The position numbers were made by a program, and so were the translations under genes. 64,000 bases of DNA, taken from contig NZ_BJDW01000007.1 of the NCBI RefSeq assembly GCF_005405345.1, forward strand, positions 1 to 64,000, written 5' to 3'. The stretch comes from Enterococcus viikkiensis (GTDB lineage: Bacteria; Bacillota; Bacilli; Lactobacillales; Enterococcaceae). Below the pieces are notes generated by a model that saw only the letters and a program-made list of their open reading frames with translations, made no database searches and was not told the DNA's origin. Positions 18,474-27,599 of the stretch are shown here, piece after piece (the stretch's first letter is position 1; each line of letters starts with the position of its first letter).

Positions 18474-19796
18474 ATGGCTCAAAAAGAACCCTCAACTGCT
18501 ACGACATCTGAAGAAAAAAAGACTAGTTTTTGGTCAACCAAAATTTCCGGTGTTAGTTTACCCCTTTATTTGATTATGGTGGTCGTATTAATTATCGCAA
18601 TCGCCTTGAAAAAATTACCGACAAATATGATCGGCCCAATCGCTATTTTAGTTATTTTCGGAAATTTATTCCACTTCGTTGGCAACAAAATTCCCATTGT
18701 CAAAAGTTATTTAGGTGGTGGCTCTGTTTTTGCGATCTTTGCTTCTGCAGCAATCGCAACATTCGGCATCTTACCTGACTATGTCGTTGAATCAACTAAG
18801 AATTTCGTAACAACTATGGGTTTCTTAGACTTTTATATTGCCGCTCTGATTACTGGTAGTATTCTTGGTATGAACCGGAAGCTATTAATGAAAGCTTCTG
18901 TCCGTTTTATTCCTGTGGCACTTATTTCTATGATTGTTTCTTTCTTCGCTGTCGGACTTGTCGGTATGGTGATCGGTAATGGCTTTGCCAATTCTGTTCT
19001 TTATATCTCATTACCTGCTATGGCTGGTGGTGTCGGTGCGGGTGCTGTGCCTCTATCAACCATCTATGCCCATGTTTTAGGAACCGACGCTTCTTCCATT
19101 ATTTCTCGTTTGATTCCAGCAACCGCCATGACCAATGTTTTAGCAATCATCGGTGCCGCGTTAGTTGCCCGTGCAGGAGAATCATTCCCTAAGATTAATG
19201 GGAACGGTAAATTAATGGAAAAGGGCGACCTTGGCGACGGTAAACCTCGCGAAGTCAAACCAGATATTTTCCAATTAGGCGTTGGTATGATGGTTGCCTT
19301 GACCTTCTTCATTCTTGGTCAAATCTGTAATTTCTTTGTACCCAAAATCCACGCATATGCTTTCATGATTATTATCGTCGTGATTTGTAAAATTACCAAT
19401 GTATTACCTGAATATTATGAAGATGCGGCGATCATGTTCAATAATTTAATCGTTAAAAACTTAACGGCCGCTGTCTTAGCTGGTATCGGTATTGCCTTAT
19501 TGAACTTAAACGTCTTAGCGTCTGCTTTGACATGGCAATTTGTCGTTTTATGTTTAACCAGCGTAATCGTGATCTCTCTTGTTTCCGGCTTCGTTGGTCG
19601 CCTTTTTGGCTTATATCCGATCGAATCAACCATCACTGCCGGCCTATGCAACAACTCAATGGGTGGTACTGGAAATGTAGCTGTATTGTCTGCGGCAAAT
19701 CGGATGGAATTGATTGCTTTTGCGCAAATGGGTAACCGTTTAGGCGGAGCTATCGTCTTAATCATTTCCGGTTTCCTGATGCAGTTATTCTCCTAA
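18474..19796 (+). CDS. mleP: Malate permease, 2-hydroxycarboxylate transporter family
   Basis: A 440-residue membrane protein of the 2-HCT (CitS/MleP) family that exchanges malate for lactate. After a hydrophilic tail of about 30 residues come roughly 11 membrane segments and the two G-G-x-G re-entrant loop motifs (A-G-G-V-G-A-G near residue 185, M-G-G-T-G-N near residue 397). I start at ATG 18474, with AAAGGA upstream; an in-frame ATG at 18438 lies inside the intercistronic hairpin. It is co-directional with mleS and ends at a near-perfect long terminator, so the two genes form the unit. Confidence 0.92.
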   Translation: MAQKEPSTATTSEEKKTSFWSTKISGVSLPLYLIMVVVLIIAIALKKLPTNMIGPIAILVIFGNLFHFVGNKIPIVKSYLGGGSVFAIFASAAIATFGILPDYVVESTKNFVTTMGFLDFYIAALITGSILGMNRKLLMKASVRFIPVALISMIVSFFAVGLVGMVIGNGFANSVLYISLPAMAGGVGAGAVPLSTIYAHVLGTDASSIISRLIPATAMTNVLAIIGAALVARAGESFPKINGNGKLMEKGDLGDGKPREVKPDIFQLGVGMMVALTFFILGQICNFFVPKIHAYAFMIIIVVICKITNVLPEYYEDAAIMFNNLIVKNLTAAVLAGIGIALLNLNVLASALTWQFVVLCLTSVIVISLVSGFVGRLFGLYPIESTITAGLCNNSMGGTGNVAVLSAANRMELIAFAQMGNRLGGAIVLIISGFLMQLFS

Positions 19797-19823
19797 AACT
19801 TTACTATTGTTTCTTCCTCCTAA

Positions 19824-19867
19824 AAAAGCTTGTACGTAATCGTAGGACGATTACGTACAAGCTTTTT
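19824..19867 (+). terminator. Terminator of mleS-mleP
   Basis: A perfect 20-base-pair stem (19824-19843 with 19847-19866) and an AGG loop, ending in a run of T. Confidence 0.92.
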
Positions 19868-19974
19868 GTCTGATCTGATCCAGCTAAAAGTACTATCAGT
19901 TGCTTGAAATTTATTATCGTGCTAAAACTAAGCGAAAAATAAAATTTTTGCTGTACAGGAAAGGATTGTTCCGT

Positions 19975-20580
19975 ATGAACAAAGGCAGAGTTGAAGCGTT
20001 TTCTGATGCGATCGTAGCAATTATTATGACCATCATGATTTTAGAATTCAAAACCCCAGAAGATTTTCATTGGCAAGCTATTTTAGAAAATTTGACCTAT
20101 TTATTCGCCTATGCCGTCAGTTTCTTTTTTATCGCGGTGGCTTGGTACAATCATCATTATATGTTCAGCTTAACCAAACGTGTAACGAAAAAAATTTACT
20201 GGATCAATAATATTTGGCTTTTTACAATGGCTTTGATTCCTGTTGCCACCGCTTGGGCTGGAGAATTTATGTCCCATCGCGGACCGGAATACTTTTATCT
20301 TTTTATTTTTACCCTTTGGAGTTTGGCTTACCTGTGGCTTAGCAAAAGTTTCGAGCAACTCCATCAAAAAAAACACCCTGCCATCAGCCAAAAAATTCGT
20401 AAAATGGGGCCTAACCAGTATATGAGCAGTTTCTTTTTTCCTCTGACCGTCCTCATAATCGGCATCGGAATCTATTTCTACCCACCTATTAGTTTAATTG
20501 CGACCTTGATTGAACTGATTATTATGGCTTTTTGGACCAATGATGATAGTGATAAAATTTTTGATGACACGACCGAATGA
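19975..20580 (+). CDS. TMEM175-family (DUF1211) potassium channel-like protein
   Basis: A 201-residue six-segment membrane protein of the bacterial TMEM175 family (formerly DUF1211). The first helix carries the signature E-A-F-S-D-A-I-V-A-I-I-M-T at residues 7-19, where the F-S-D motif is diagnostic. Bacterial members form tetrameric K+-permeable channels. I begin at ATG 19975 with AAAGGA about 10 bases upstream; an in-frame ATG at 19900 would add a basic 25-residue tail without a ribosome site. It is monocistronic, with a terminator at 20586. Confidence 0.85.
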   Translation: MNKGRVEAFSDAIVAIIMTIMILEFKTPEDFHWQAILENLTYLFAYAVSFFFIAVAWYNHHYMFSLTKRVTKKIYWINNIWLFTMALIPVATAWAGEFMSHRGPEYFYLFIFTLWSLAYLWLSKSFEQLHQKKHPAISQKIRKMGPNQYMSSFFFPLTVLIIGIGIYFYPPISLIATLIELIIMAFWTNDDSDKIFDDTTE

Positions 20581-20585
20581 ATACT

Positions 20586-20618
20586 CCGCTCCTAGCTGTA
20601 TAGGAGCGGTTTTTTTTA
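20586..20618. terminator. Bidirectional terminator
   Basis: Stem CCGCTCCTA (20586-20594) with TAGGAGCGG (20601-20609), followed by eight T. It lies between the convergent TMEM175 and XRE genes. Confidence 0.9.
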
Positions 20619-21188
20619 TAGCATTCCACTAACCCACAAACTCAGTAAAACGATGGCCATAAAAATTCCCACAAAAACAAGGCAGATCAACGTTTTGATT
20701 AACAAATCCCTTTTGAAACTGCGTTCTTCTCGGAGTTTTTTTACCTCTCCGCCTTCCATGTAAGCAACAATCTCTTTATAGGTTTTAACATCGTTGTCCT
20801 TTTTGATTTTCTCAACCTTGAAGGCGGCCCACATGCAAATTAGCCATAAAACAAACGGAATCAATAACCCGACATTCCCAAGAAATTTCCACGCCGGTCC
20901 AATCGATACCGCGGCCAGAAGAAGCGTTCCATTCATCACCCAACCATACCCATTCATTTTATCGTTTCCAATTACTTTTTTCATTGTTTCCACGTCTCCT
21001 TTGACAAGTTCATCTAAAGTCACGTCAAAAAGAACGCTCAGCAATAATAGATTATGGATGTCAGGATAGCTTCGTTCATTTTCCCAATTTGATATTGTCT
21101 GACGAGAAACGTAAATTTTTTCAGACAACTCTTCTTGTGAAAACCCAGCTGCCTCTCTTAATCGTTTAATCTGTTTGCTTAAATTCAT
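20616..21188 (-). CDS. XRE-family regulator with membrane anchor
   Basis: A 190-residue protein. Residues 4-60 form a Cro/CI-type helix-turn-helix (L-R-E-A-A-G-F-S-Q-E-E-L-S-E-K-I-Y-V-S-R-Q-T-I-S-N-W-E), and after the conserved L-D-E-L-V-K-G come two adjacent membrane segments (about 82-118) and a third near 165-188. Membrane-bound XRE proteins of this type are common in Firmicutes and often sense envelope or peptide signals; the target here is unknown. AAAGGAG precedes the ATG. A possible promoter with -35 TTGACA (minus strand, 21271-21276) lies about 90 bases upstream. Confidence 0.8.
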   Translation of the reverse strand: MNLSKQIKRLREAAGFSQEELSEKIYVSRQTISNWENERSYPDIHNLLLLSVLFDVTLDELVKGDVETMKKVIGNDKMNGYGWVMNGTLLLAAVSIGPAWKFLGNVGLLIPFVLWLICMWAAFKVEKIKKDNDVKTYKEIVAYMEGGEVKKLREERSFKRDLLIKTLICLVFVGIFMAIVLLSLWVSGML

Positions 21189-21509
21189 TTTATCCGCTCC
21201 TTTAGTCTCACTTTAGAACTCCCTAACCCGTTTCACTAGCCAAACTCTTTATCATAGGCTGTTTTACTCGTGTCAAAAGGCTTTATCATGGAAAAAAACT
21301 TATTTTCAACGTTTTTCTATTCATCTCTGTTTCCGATTTTTCGTATTCTCATAATAGTTTACCAGAAAAGACGAACCGAATTTAATGTACGAATAGTTTT
21401 CTAAGATTAAAATTATCCTTGATCTCAGGGCTGACACAACCCCCTCCTCCGTAGAGAACAGATTAAAAAGCCTCAGCGAAAATTCGCTAAGGCTTTCGTC
21501 ACGATACTA
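21189..21509. other. Intergenic region between XRE gene and yjeM
   Basis: About 320 bases. It contains the possible XRE promoter near 21250-21280 and, at 21467-21496, the terminator of yjeM (stem AAAGCCTCAGCGAA with TTCGCTAAGGCTTT, one mismatch; the A run at 21465-21469 supplies the T tract on the minus strand). I see no gene. Confidence 0.6.
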
Positions 21510-22994
21510 TTATGCTTTCGTACGACGGACATAGTTTTGGTAAAGAATGATACCCACTACTGTAAATCCGACTGGACCTGCAATCATCCAAAGAGTATCA
21601 CGCATGCCTGCACCTTCGATAATCGGTTGGAAAATCGTGAAGACATTGGCACCTAATACTAATAGGAAGACTACAACACTAATCACAAGTGTCATGCTAT
21701 GAGATTTATAGACTTCAAACGGACGATCAAGTCCTTCTTTTTTCTTAAATTTAGGGAATGCATAAATTAAGAACAAGTAAGGTAAGGTCATTGACACGTT
21801 CGCCATTAACGTCAAAATGTTATAGAAAGCTGATGGATCTGGCGTCGCAAATGAAGCGATCAAGATGATTGCAACAACGATTGCACATTGTGCCCACATC
21901 GCATAGCTTGGCATACCATTTTCATTTAATTCAGTGAATTTCTTAGGCCATAATTTCTTTGGTGTTCCCATGATCAACGTTTTCAATGGTGAATACGTCA
22001 ATGTGAAGAACGCACCACTATAGGCTAAGAACATTCCTAAACCAGTATAACGAGCAAACCAGTTACCCATACTGATAGCAGCAGCTTGACTCAGGCCAAT
22101 GCCTTTACCAAATTCTACCCCTAAGTTATTCATCATAACATAAGAAATATTTCCTAAGTTTGTTGTATCGCCTGAAAGGACACCCTCCCAGTTGGTACTT
22201 ACGCCCCAAAGGAAGATTCCTAATGCGTAACCTACTGAAATGATCAAGGCAGAAAGAACAACCGCTTTAGGGAATGTTTTTTCTGGATTTTGGGTTTTAT
22301 CAACCATCCCACCAACAGCTTCCAAACCGCCATAAGCAAAGATCGCGAATACCGCAAAACCTAGTAAACCGATTGGGCTTTGGTAACTTGGATTTGGTGA
22401 GTGCAAGATATGATTAAAAGGTTGCGCCAAATGGCCACCATTTGCCACCAAAATAATTCCTGAAATCACAATCAGAACAACGTTTAAGCTTGTTACGGCT
22501 AAGCCACCTAAGCTTGTAATCTTAACGATTCCTTTAACCCCTTTAATTGAGACTAAAGTAACGATAATCATCCAAACGCAGGCTAAAATACCGACCATTT
22601 GAGTCGAATTCAAACCGAACATTCCTAATTTTTGTGTTTGGTCACTGCCGGCAAAAGCCGTTGTAAAAGGGATCCAAACTTTTGATGATGTAGAAACCAT
22701 CCAGACAACGTAAGAAGCAAACCACATAAATGTTCCGATAAATGCGAAACGTGGTCCTACGCTGACTTCCAACCATTTATACATCCCACTATTTTCACCT
22801 TTAATGGTAGAACCAAATTCTGCCATCATCAGCGCAAATGGAATGAAAAATAGAATCGCAGCCACAACGTAAAAGACGATTGAGCCATACCCCATTAAGT
22901 AAAAGGCCACTGGTCCATTAGCGAACCCAAATACTGAGGTAAAGATCATCATGACCAGAGCGCCAAGCGTCATGCCTTTTTCTGCTTTGGACAT
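21510..22994 (-). CDS. yjeM: APC-superfamily amino-acid antiporter, YjeM-like
   Basis: A 494-residue permease with about 12 membrane segments. The opening M-T-L-G-A-L-V-M-M-I-F-T-S-V-F-G-F-A-N and the sequence G-P-R-F-A-F-I-G-T-F-M-W-F-A-S-Y match the YjeM subgroup of glutamate/GABA-type antiporters; the true substrate is not established. I start at the ATG at 22992-22994, with AGGAG 8 bases upstream; the upstream in-frame GTG at 23003 touches the ribosome site. It is a single gene, preceded by about 640 bases of AT-rich DNA and followed by its own terminator. Confidence 0.85.
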   Translation of the reverse strand: MSKAEKGMTLGALVMMIFTSVFGFANGPVAFYLMGYGSIVFYVVAAILFFIPFALMMAEFGSTIKGENSGMYKWLEVSVGPRFAFIGTFMWFASYVVWMVSTSSKVWIPFTTAFAGSDQTQKLGMFGLNSTQMVGILACVWMIIVTLVSIKGVKGIVKITSLGGLAVTSLNVVLIVISGIILVANGGHLAQPFNHILHSPNPSYQSPIGLLGFAVFAIFAYGGLEAVGGMVDKTQNPEKTFPKAVVLSALIISVGYALGIFLWGVSTNWEGVLSGDTTNLGNISYVMMNNLGVEFGKGIGLSQAAAISMGNWFARYTGLGMFLAYSGAFFTLTYSPLKTLIMGTPKKLWPKKFTELNENGMPSYAMWAQCAIVVAIILIASFATPDPSAFYNILTLMANVSMTLPYLFLIYAFPKFKKKEGLDRPFEVYKSHSMTLVISVVVFLLVLGANVFTIFQPIIEGAGMRDTLWMIAGPVGFTVVGIILYQNYVRRTKA

Positions 22995-23003
22995 TAAAAC
23001 CAC

Positions 23004-23599
23004 TCCTATTCAATTATAATCTGGGAACTGCCGTAAAAATAAATTCAAAAAATTATTATTAGTTATTAATTGAGCAAGAATATTTCAACAGTTAAAAATT
23101 CCCAAAGTTAACTTTACAATGAAAAAAGACAAAGCGCAAGAAGGCAAAGTTCATGAAAAATTCAAAACAACGTAAACGCTTCTTGGGGGCACATAGCCAA
23201 AAAAGCTCCCCTACAAAATGATAAAATAACAAAAAAACAAGTTATTTAAATAAATATTTTTTATTTGTTTTTTTATCTTTTTTTCAACAATTGATTAAAT
23301 ACGGTTATATCAATGAAACGATAAGTTGAAAACAAGCTGAAACCGATACCATTATAACCATTGGCTTTTATTTCAAATTAAAAAAAGACAAGAAAAACAG
23401 CTAGTTTCTTGTTTTAAACCCCTGCTAAAATTAAAAACAATTGATCAAAACATGTTTTATTACTAAAAAGATAATAAATCAATTTGAAACATTTTAACAA
23501 ATTGCCATTTAAAACACACTTTCTAATAATCAAATAGTTCAGTTGAATCTAATGTTTACAATCAGCCAAATTTTCTCAATCAGCCTCCTAAAACAGAAC
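23004..23599. other. Long AT-rich intergenic region upstream of yjeM
   Basis: About 600 bases without a credible gene. On the minus strand a -10-like TATAAT (about 23016-23021) lies close to the yjeM start. A small hairpin, ACAAGAAA (23388-23395) with TTTCTTGT (23405-23412), occurs in the middle. I found no recognisable riboswitch, T-box or insertion-sequence remnant; remote regulatory sites or a small RNA cannot be excluded. Confidence 0.4.
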
Positions 23600-23634
23600 A
23601 AAAAAAGAAACTCCTGTTAGGAATTTCTTTTTAA
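23600..23634 (-). terminator. Terminator of the ABC exporter operon
   Basis: Stem AAAGAAACTCC with GGAATTTCTTT (one mismatch, 5-base loop), directly after the permease stop. On the minus strand it ends in a T run. Confidence 0.7.
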
Positions 23635-23640
23635 ATAGTA

Positions 23641-25236
23641 TCAATAGCCTAGTTTTTTCCAAAAATTATTATAATTGATCCACAACCAAGCCCCAGACAG
23701 AATAGCTAACCACAGCATCACGCCGCCGTTTAGCAAAATGGGATTTAATCCCATTAAGACCCCAACGGCATACAGAGCGATTAAAATCGCCCCGATTAAG
23801 AAAGTTCCAAACAGCCATAACATCAAGCCATAGTTGCCTACACCGCGAGTGAAAAGTTGACTGACATTCGTCCAAGTCACATTTAACAGGCGATAGTCGC
23901 GAGTGAAAAAATATAGCGACATGAGGTATGTTCCCCACAGCGTTCCGATAACGAAAGTAACTAGCAAGAAGAGTGGCAAATGAATAACCAGACCAATTAT
24001 TATGCCTATGCCGCCAGCAAGAGCCATTTGAATCTTGCACCCTACCCAAAATTTTTGACGCAAATATTTTCTTATGGATAAAGGCAGTGATTGAATAAAG
24101 AAGAAATTCTCACGATCCAGTGAAATTAAATTACTGACAAACGATGTTTGATTCAACATGATACAAGCGAAAACAAGTCCACTAACAAAGAACACTCCGC
24201 CAAATCTCAAAGATAGTGTTCGTAGATCTACTGGATTAGTCGTTACGATCGTCGCTAGCATAATGATCGGCATAATCAAGGATGAGGTCAAAACTTGCAT
24301 GATCAAATTAGGGTTTTTCAACAATTGAACATTGTACCTACCTAATTGCTTTTTCAACGATTGATTCTCTTTCCGTTTGCGTTTTGTTGCGACGGTACGA
24401 GAGCCCTCATCACTGAATTGCTCGTATAAGCTTGGTACCACGAAATTCCGCAATGCCAATAGCAACAGAGCCGTTACCAGTAATAAAACGATGAGTGGCA
24501 AAAGCCCCTCCACCGAAAACAACCCATGCATGACATGGTAAAAAGGAAGAAAAATAGCGAACGGATGACGATCGACTAGGGTAGCTGAATGATCGACGGA
24601 ATTTTGCGAAAAATTGATCGCCAACACGCCTCCAACGGAAACGACCATTGAAAAGCCTAGCATCAAACTAGTAAATAATTTTTTATGCTGACGAAACAAC
24701 TTAGTTTTCGTCATGCCAAAAACAATCAAACTACAAAAACTAAACAGCAAAATAAAAAAGATCAAAAATAGCAAAATCGCTGCAATCACTGCGATTGGGA
24801 TAAATTGACCGCTTCTGAAGGCAGTCAAAAAGAATAGAATCAACAAAGGCAATAAAAAAGGAACAATGGTCATACCCACCGCCAAAAACTTAGCGATAAA
24901 GACTTCGCCTTGTTTAATCGGCAATGCTAAATAATCTTGCAGGTCTTTGCTTTCAAAGAAGACATTGAAGATCGCCGATAAAGATTGGGAGAACCCAATC
25001 AATGCAAACAGTGCCATATAATAGGTAAAGAACCCCGGCAGCTGCGAAAAATCAATCATCACCATCGTCGCACCATAGACAAAAAGAAAAATTAAACCAG
25101 ACAGTACATATTGTTGCAAAATACTGCGAATCACTTTTTTGCCTTTGCGGCCTTTTTTCCGAATTTGATTGGTCGCAGAAGGATTGATATACAGCATATT
25201 CACTGCGATCAGATGCTTAATGATTCCACTATTCAT
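23641..25236 (-). CDS. ABC transporter permease
   Basis: A 531-residue membrane protein with about 12 hydrophobic segments and a polar, basic central loop (T-K-R-K-R-K-E-N-Q-S-L-K-K near residue 286). It is the partner of the overlapping ATP-binding gene and resembles the large permeases of ABC-2/EcsB-like exporters. I start at the ATG at 25234-25236, with GAGGGGG six bases upstream and overlapping the ATPase end by 8 bases. The substrate is unknown; drugs, peptides or lipid-linked material are all possible. Confidence 0.8.
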   Translation of the reverse strand: MNSGIIKHLIAVNMLYINPSATNQIRKKGRKGKKVIRSILQQYVLSGLIFLFVYGATMVMIDFSQLPGFFTYYMALFALIGFSQSLSAIFNVFFESKDLQDYLALPIKQGEVFIAKFLAVGMTIVPFLLPLLILFFLTAFRSGQFIPIAVIAAILLFLIFFILLFSFCSLIVFGMTKTKLFRQHKKLFTSLMLGFSMVVSVGGVLAINFSQNSVDHSATLVDRHPFAIFLPFYHVMHGLFSVEGLLPLIVLLLVTALLLLALRNFVVPSLYEQFSDEGSRTVATKRKRKENQSLKKQLGRYNVQLLKNPNLIMQVLTSSLIMPIIMLATIVTTNPVDLRTLSLRFGGVFFVSGLVFACIMLNQTSFVSNLISLDRENFFFIQSLPLSIRKYLRQKFWVGCKIQMALAGGIGIIIGLVIHLPLFLLVTFVIGTLWGTYLMSLYFFTRDYRLLNVTWTNVSQLFTRGVGNYGLMLWLFGTFLIGAILIALYAVGVLMGLNPILLNGGVMLWLAILSGAWLWINYNNFWKKLGY

Positions 25237-25987
25237 GGGCATCCCCCTCGATTTCTGCGACTAAATCTTCATCCGCCTTACGCCCAGCCATTTTCAAATA
25301 AACACTTTCTAAAGATTCATTAGGGTAATCCTGCAATAGATTTTCCACTGACCCGTTATAAATCAACTCACCCTGCTTCAAGATTGCCAACTCATCGCAA
25401 AGCTGTTGGGCCGTGTCTAAAACATGGGTTGAAAAAATGACGGTCTTCCCTTTTTCAGCATGCCCTTTAATCATCTGCTTCAAATCAAAAGCTGCTTGGG
25501 GATCTAATCCTTGTAAGGGTTCATCCAAAATCCAAATATCTGGGTCCGGCAGCAACGCTCCGATAAGAATCGTTTTTTGCCGCATCCCGTGAGAAAAACT
25601 TTCTAACGTCTCGTCTTCATGCCCCGCCAAATCAAATAAATTGATCAACTCCAATCGCCGGCGCTCTTCGCCCTTTAACTCATAGGCAGCTTCGATCAAA
25701 TCCCAATATTCATTGGCAGTTAATTGTAAAAACATATCCGGCGAATCCGGCACATACGCGATTTTCCGTTTAATCGCCAAACGATCTTCTTTCAAATTCT
25801 TTCCATCAAATAAAATCTCCCCTTCTGTAGGTTCGATGATACTGACCAGACTTTTGATCGTTGTTGATTTTCCCGCACCATTGTGACCCAAAAAACCAAA
25901 AATTTCGCCTTCTTTGATCGTTAAATTCAAATTATCCAACGCTTTTTTCTCACCATAACTTTTTGTCACCTGTTTTAATTCGATCAT
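25229..25987 (-). CDS. ABC transporter ATP-binding protein
   Basis: A 252-residue ATPase with Walker A G-H-N-G-A-G-K-S-T (about residue 35), signature S-H-G-M-R-Q-K near 136, Walker B I-W-I-L-D-E-P near 156 and the switch histidine in I-F-S-T-H-V-L. It resembles EcsA/CcmA-type exporter ATPases. The start is uncertain: ATG at 25987 gives the family's usual M-I-E-L-K-Q-V opening, while an in-frame GTG lies three codons upstream at 25996; neither has an ideal ribosome site. The C-terminal ~30 residues extend past the core domain and overlap the permease start, so the two genes are coupled. Confidence 0.88.
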   Translation of the reverse strand: MIELKQVTKSYGEKKALDNLNLTIKEGEIFGFLGHNGAGKSTTIKSLVSIIEPTEGEILFDGKNLKEDRLAIKRKIAYVPDSPDMFLQLTANEYWDLIEAAYELKGEERRRLELINLFDLAGHEDETLESFSHGMRQKTILIGALLPDPDIWILDEPLQGLDPQAAFDLKQMIKGHAEKGKTVIFSTHVLDTAQQLCDELAILKQGELIYNGSVENLLQDYPNESLESVYLKMAGRKADEDLVAEIEGDAHE

Positions 25988-26099
25988 GCCTCTCACACCC
26001 CGCTTCTCCTGTACTTACTTCAATACTATACGAGAAAAAGCCCAGGCTGACAAGGAGCGCCAATGTTCTTTAGCCTAGTTGACGTTCAAGATGCAAACT

Positions 26100-26132
26100 A
26101 AAAAAGTTGTCTAGATTATCCAGACAACTTTT
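26100..26132 (-). terminator. Terminator of the AraC/GyrI gene
   Basis: A perfect 11-base-pair stem, AAAAGTTGTCT (26102-26112) with AGACAACTTTT (26122-26132). Confidence 0.85.
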
Positions 26133-26137
26133 CATGT

Positions 26138-26989
26138 TTATTTGACCCGTACTGGGAACCAGATTTGAAAATGAGCATTTTCTGGATTTGCGTCTAAATA
26201 CAGTTCAATATCCGGTAGTTCCGCATACTCAAATCCGGAGGTTGGCAGCCATTCCGTAAAGATCTGTGTCTGCATTTCCTGAATCGCTCCCGGCATCGGG
26301 CCGTTGCCAGAAAAGATGGCCCATTTCGCTGCTGGAACTTCGTAGTGTTTGAACCCTACAGGGACTTGGTCACTGGCTACACCAATGACGTATTCCCAAT
26401 TCTCTTGAATTTTTGAGGTCATCATGCTGATTCCCATGACACCAGGGTTTCTTTGATCCATGATCGGAAATAATTTTTGTAATTCCCCGCTAGCGCTGAC
26501 TTTGCTCCAAAATTCCGGAATCATTTTTTTATATTTTTCCATATCTTGATCCAATTCAATCCCCACACCCGTTACGTTGAACGCTTCTTTTTCGACTAAT
26601 TGATATTCCATTGCATGCACTCCCTTTACAGTAATTTTGAAGGTCAACATAGGATAGCTAGTTAGTTTTACGCCAGCCTGCTTTGCTTGTTGTGGTGTAA
26701 TCCTGTGAATTTCTTTAAACACCCGATTAAAAGAAGTCGGTGAATCGTACCCATATTTCAGGGCGACATCAATCACTTTTTCTCCCTTTTGCAAATCCAC
26801 CCCTGCCAAACTCATTCGACGGCGGCGAATATAACTTGCAAAAGTCACTCCGGCAATATACGAAAACATTCGCTGATAATGATAGCTTGAACATTGAGCC
26901 AATTGTGCGGCCTGCTCTAGCTCGATTACTCCGGCTAAATTCTCTTCCACATAAGCAATACTGTCGTTAAAATGATCCAACCAATCCAT
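26138..26989 (-). CDS. AraC-family regulator with GyrI-like effector domain
   Basis: A 283-residue transcription factor. Residues 1-105 are an AraC DNA-binding domain with two helix-turn-helix units (L-A-Q-C-S-S-Y-H-Y-Q-R-M-F, then Y-G-Y-D-S-P-T-S-F-N-R-V-F-K). Residues about 125-283 are a GyrI-like/SOUL-type small-molecule domain beginning M-E-Y-Q-L-V-E-K. Such Rob/BmrR-type fusions bind hydrophobic cations or drugs and often control efflux pumps; the neighbouring ABC exporter is a natural candidate target. GGAGGA precedes the ATG. Confidence 0.88.
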   Translation of the reverse strand: MDWLDHFNDSIAYVEENLAGVIELEQAAQLAQCSSYHYQRMFSYIAGVTFASYIRRRRMSLAGVDLQKGEKVIDVALKYGYDSPTSFNRVFKEIHRITPQQAKQAGVKLTSYPMLTFKITVKGVHAMEYQLVEKEAFNVTGVGIELDQDMEKYKKMIPEFWSKVSASGELQKLFPIMDQRNPGVMGISMMTSKIQENWEYVIGVASDQVPVGFKHYEVPAAKWAIFSGNGPMPGAIQEMQTQIFTEWLPTSGFEYAELPDIELYLDANPENAHFQIWFPVRVK

Positions 26990-27275
26990 TCATCTTCCTC
27001 CTATCACTACTCTAGCTAAGTTTCTCAGTAAAAACCTCTCAAAACGTGCCCCTTATTGCGAGCAAACATGTCATCTGTAAAAGCATACCTATAAAAAGTG
27101 GGGCAATGCAAGTAATATAGCAAAAGCATTGAAATATTCTATATAAAAAAAGTTATTTTTACAGCCAATATCCCTTCACAATTAGCTCAATACTGTTAAA
27201 ACCAGTTATTTAATTGGTCTACTCAAGATCTTTTTTTTCAAAAAGAAAAAGACACTCACAAAGGAGTATCTCTTC
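26990..27275. other. Intergenic region with microprotein terminator
   Basis: About 290 bases between the AraC/GyrI gene start and the microprotein stop. The right end holds a terminator for the minus-strand microprotein gene (AGACACTC 27250-27257 with GAGTATCT 27264-27271, then a T-rich run on the minus strand). Nothing else is recognisable. Confidence 0.5.
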
Positions 27276-27401
27276 TTAGAATAATTTTCCAGTTCTAATG
27301 GCATAAATAGTTAAGGAAATTAGAATGAACAACGCCAACATTTCTAATAGAAAGTCGGTGGTCTTTACTTCGTTTTTCGAAGCGTTCTTCTCTCGTTTCA
27401 T
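27276..27401 (-). CDS. 41-residue single-pass membrane microprotein
   Basis: A short minus-strand gene from ATG (27399-27401) to TAA (27276-27278). The N-terminal half is charged (M-K-R-E-K-N-A-S-K-N-E-V-K) and the C-terminal half is one hydrophobic helix ending R-T-G-K-L-F. AGGAGGG lies about 12 bases upstream and a terminator follows immediately, so it looks like a real, independently transcribed gene. I do not recognise it. A regulatory membrane peptide or a type I toxin-like peptide are possible, but the charge layout differs from Fst-type toxins. Confidence 0.55.
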   Translation of the reverse strand: MKREKNASKNEVKTTDFLLEMLALFILISLTIYAIRTGKLF

Positions 27402-27599
27402 TGCTCTATTTGGCCCTCCTTATTTCAACAAAATAAGGATAACAAAGCATTGGTATAGGCAAGTAAAAAAGACTGTTGAATTTAATTAGAATCTGGTGGC
27501 AAACCTTTCATTCAATACCGTGTTAGTTTCATCCCTTCATAATGGCTATTTTTGAATAAATATGCTTGAATAAAAGAAGTGTTTTTTAGGAGGAAAATT

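Noticed and set aside
23669-24049. 126-codon frame overlapping the ABC permease on the same strand
   Set aside because: It is a shadow frame with unnatural composition inside a coherent membrane-protein gene.
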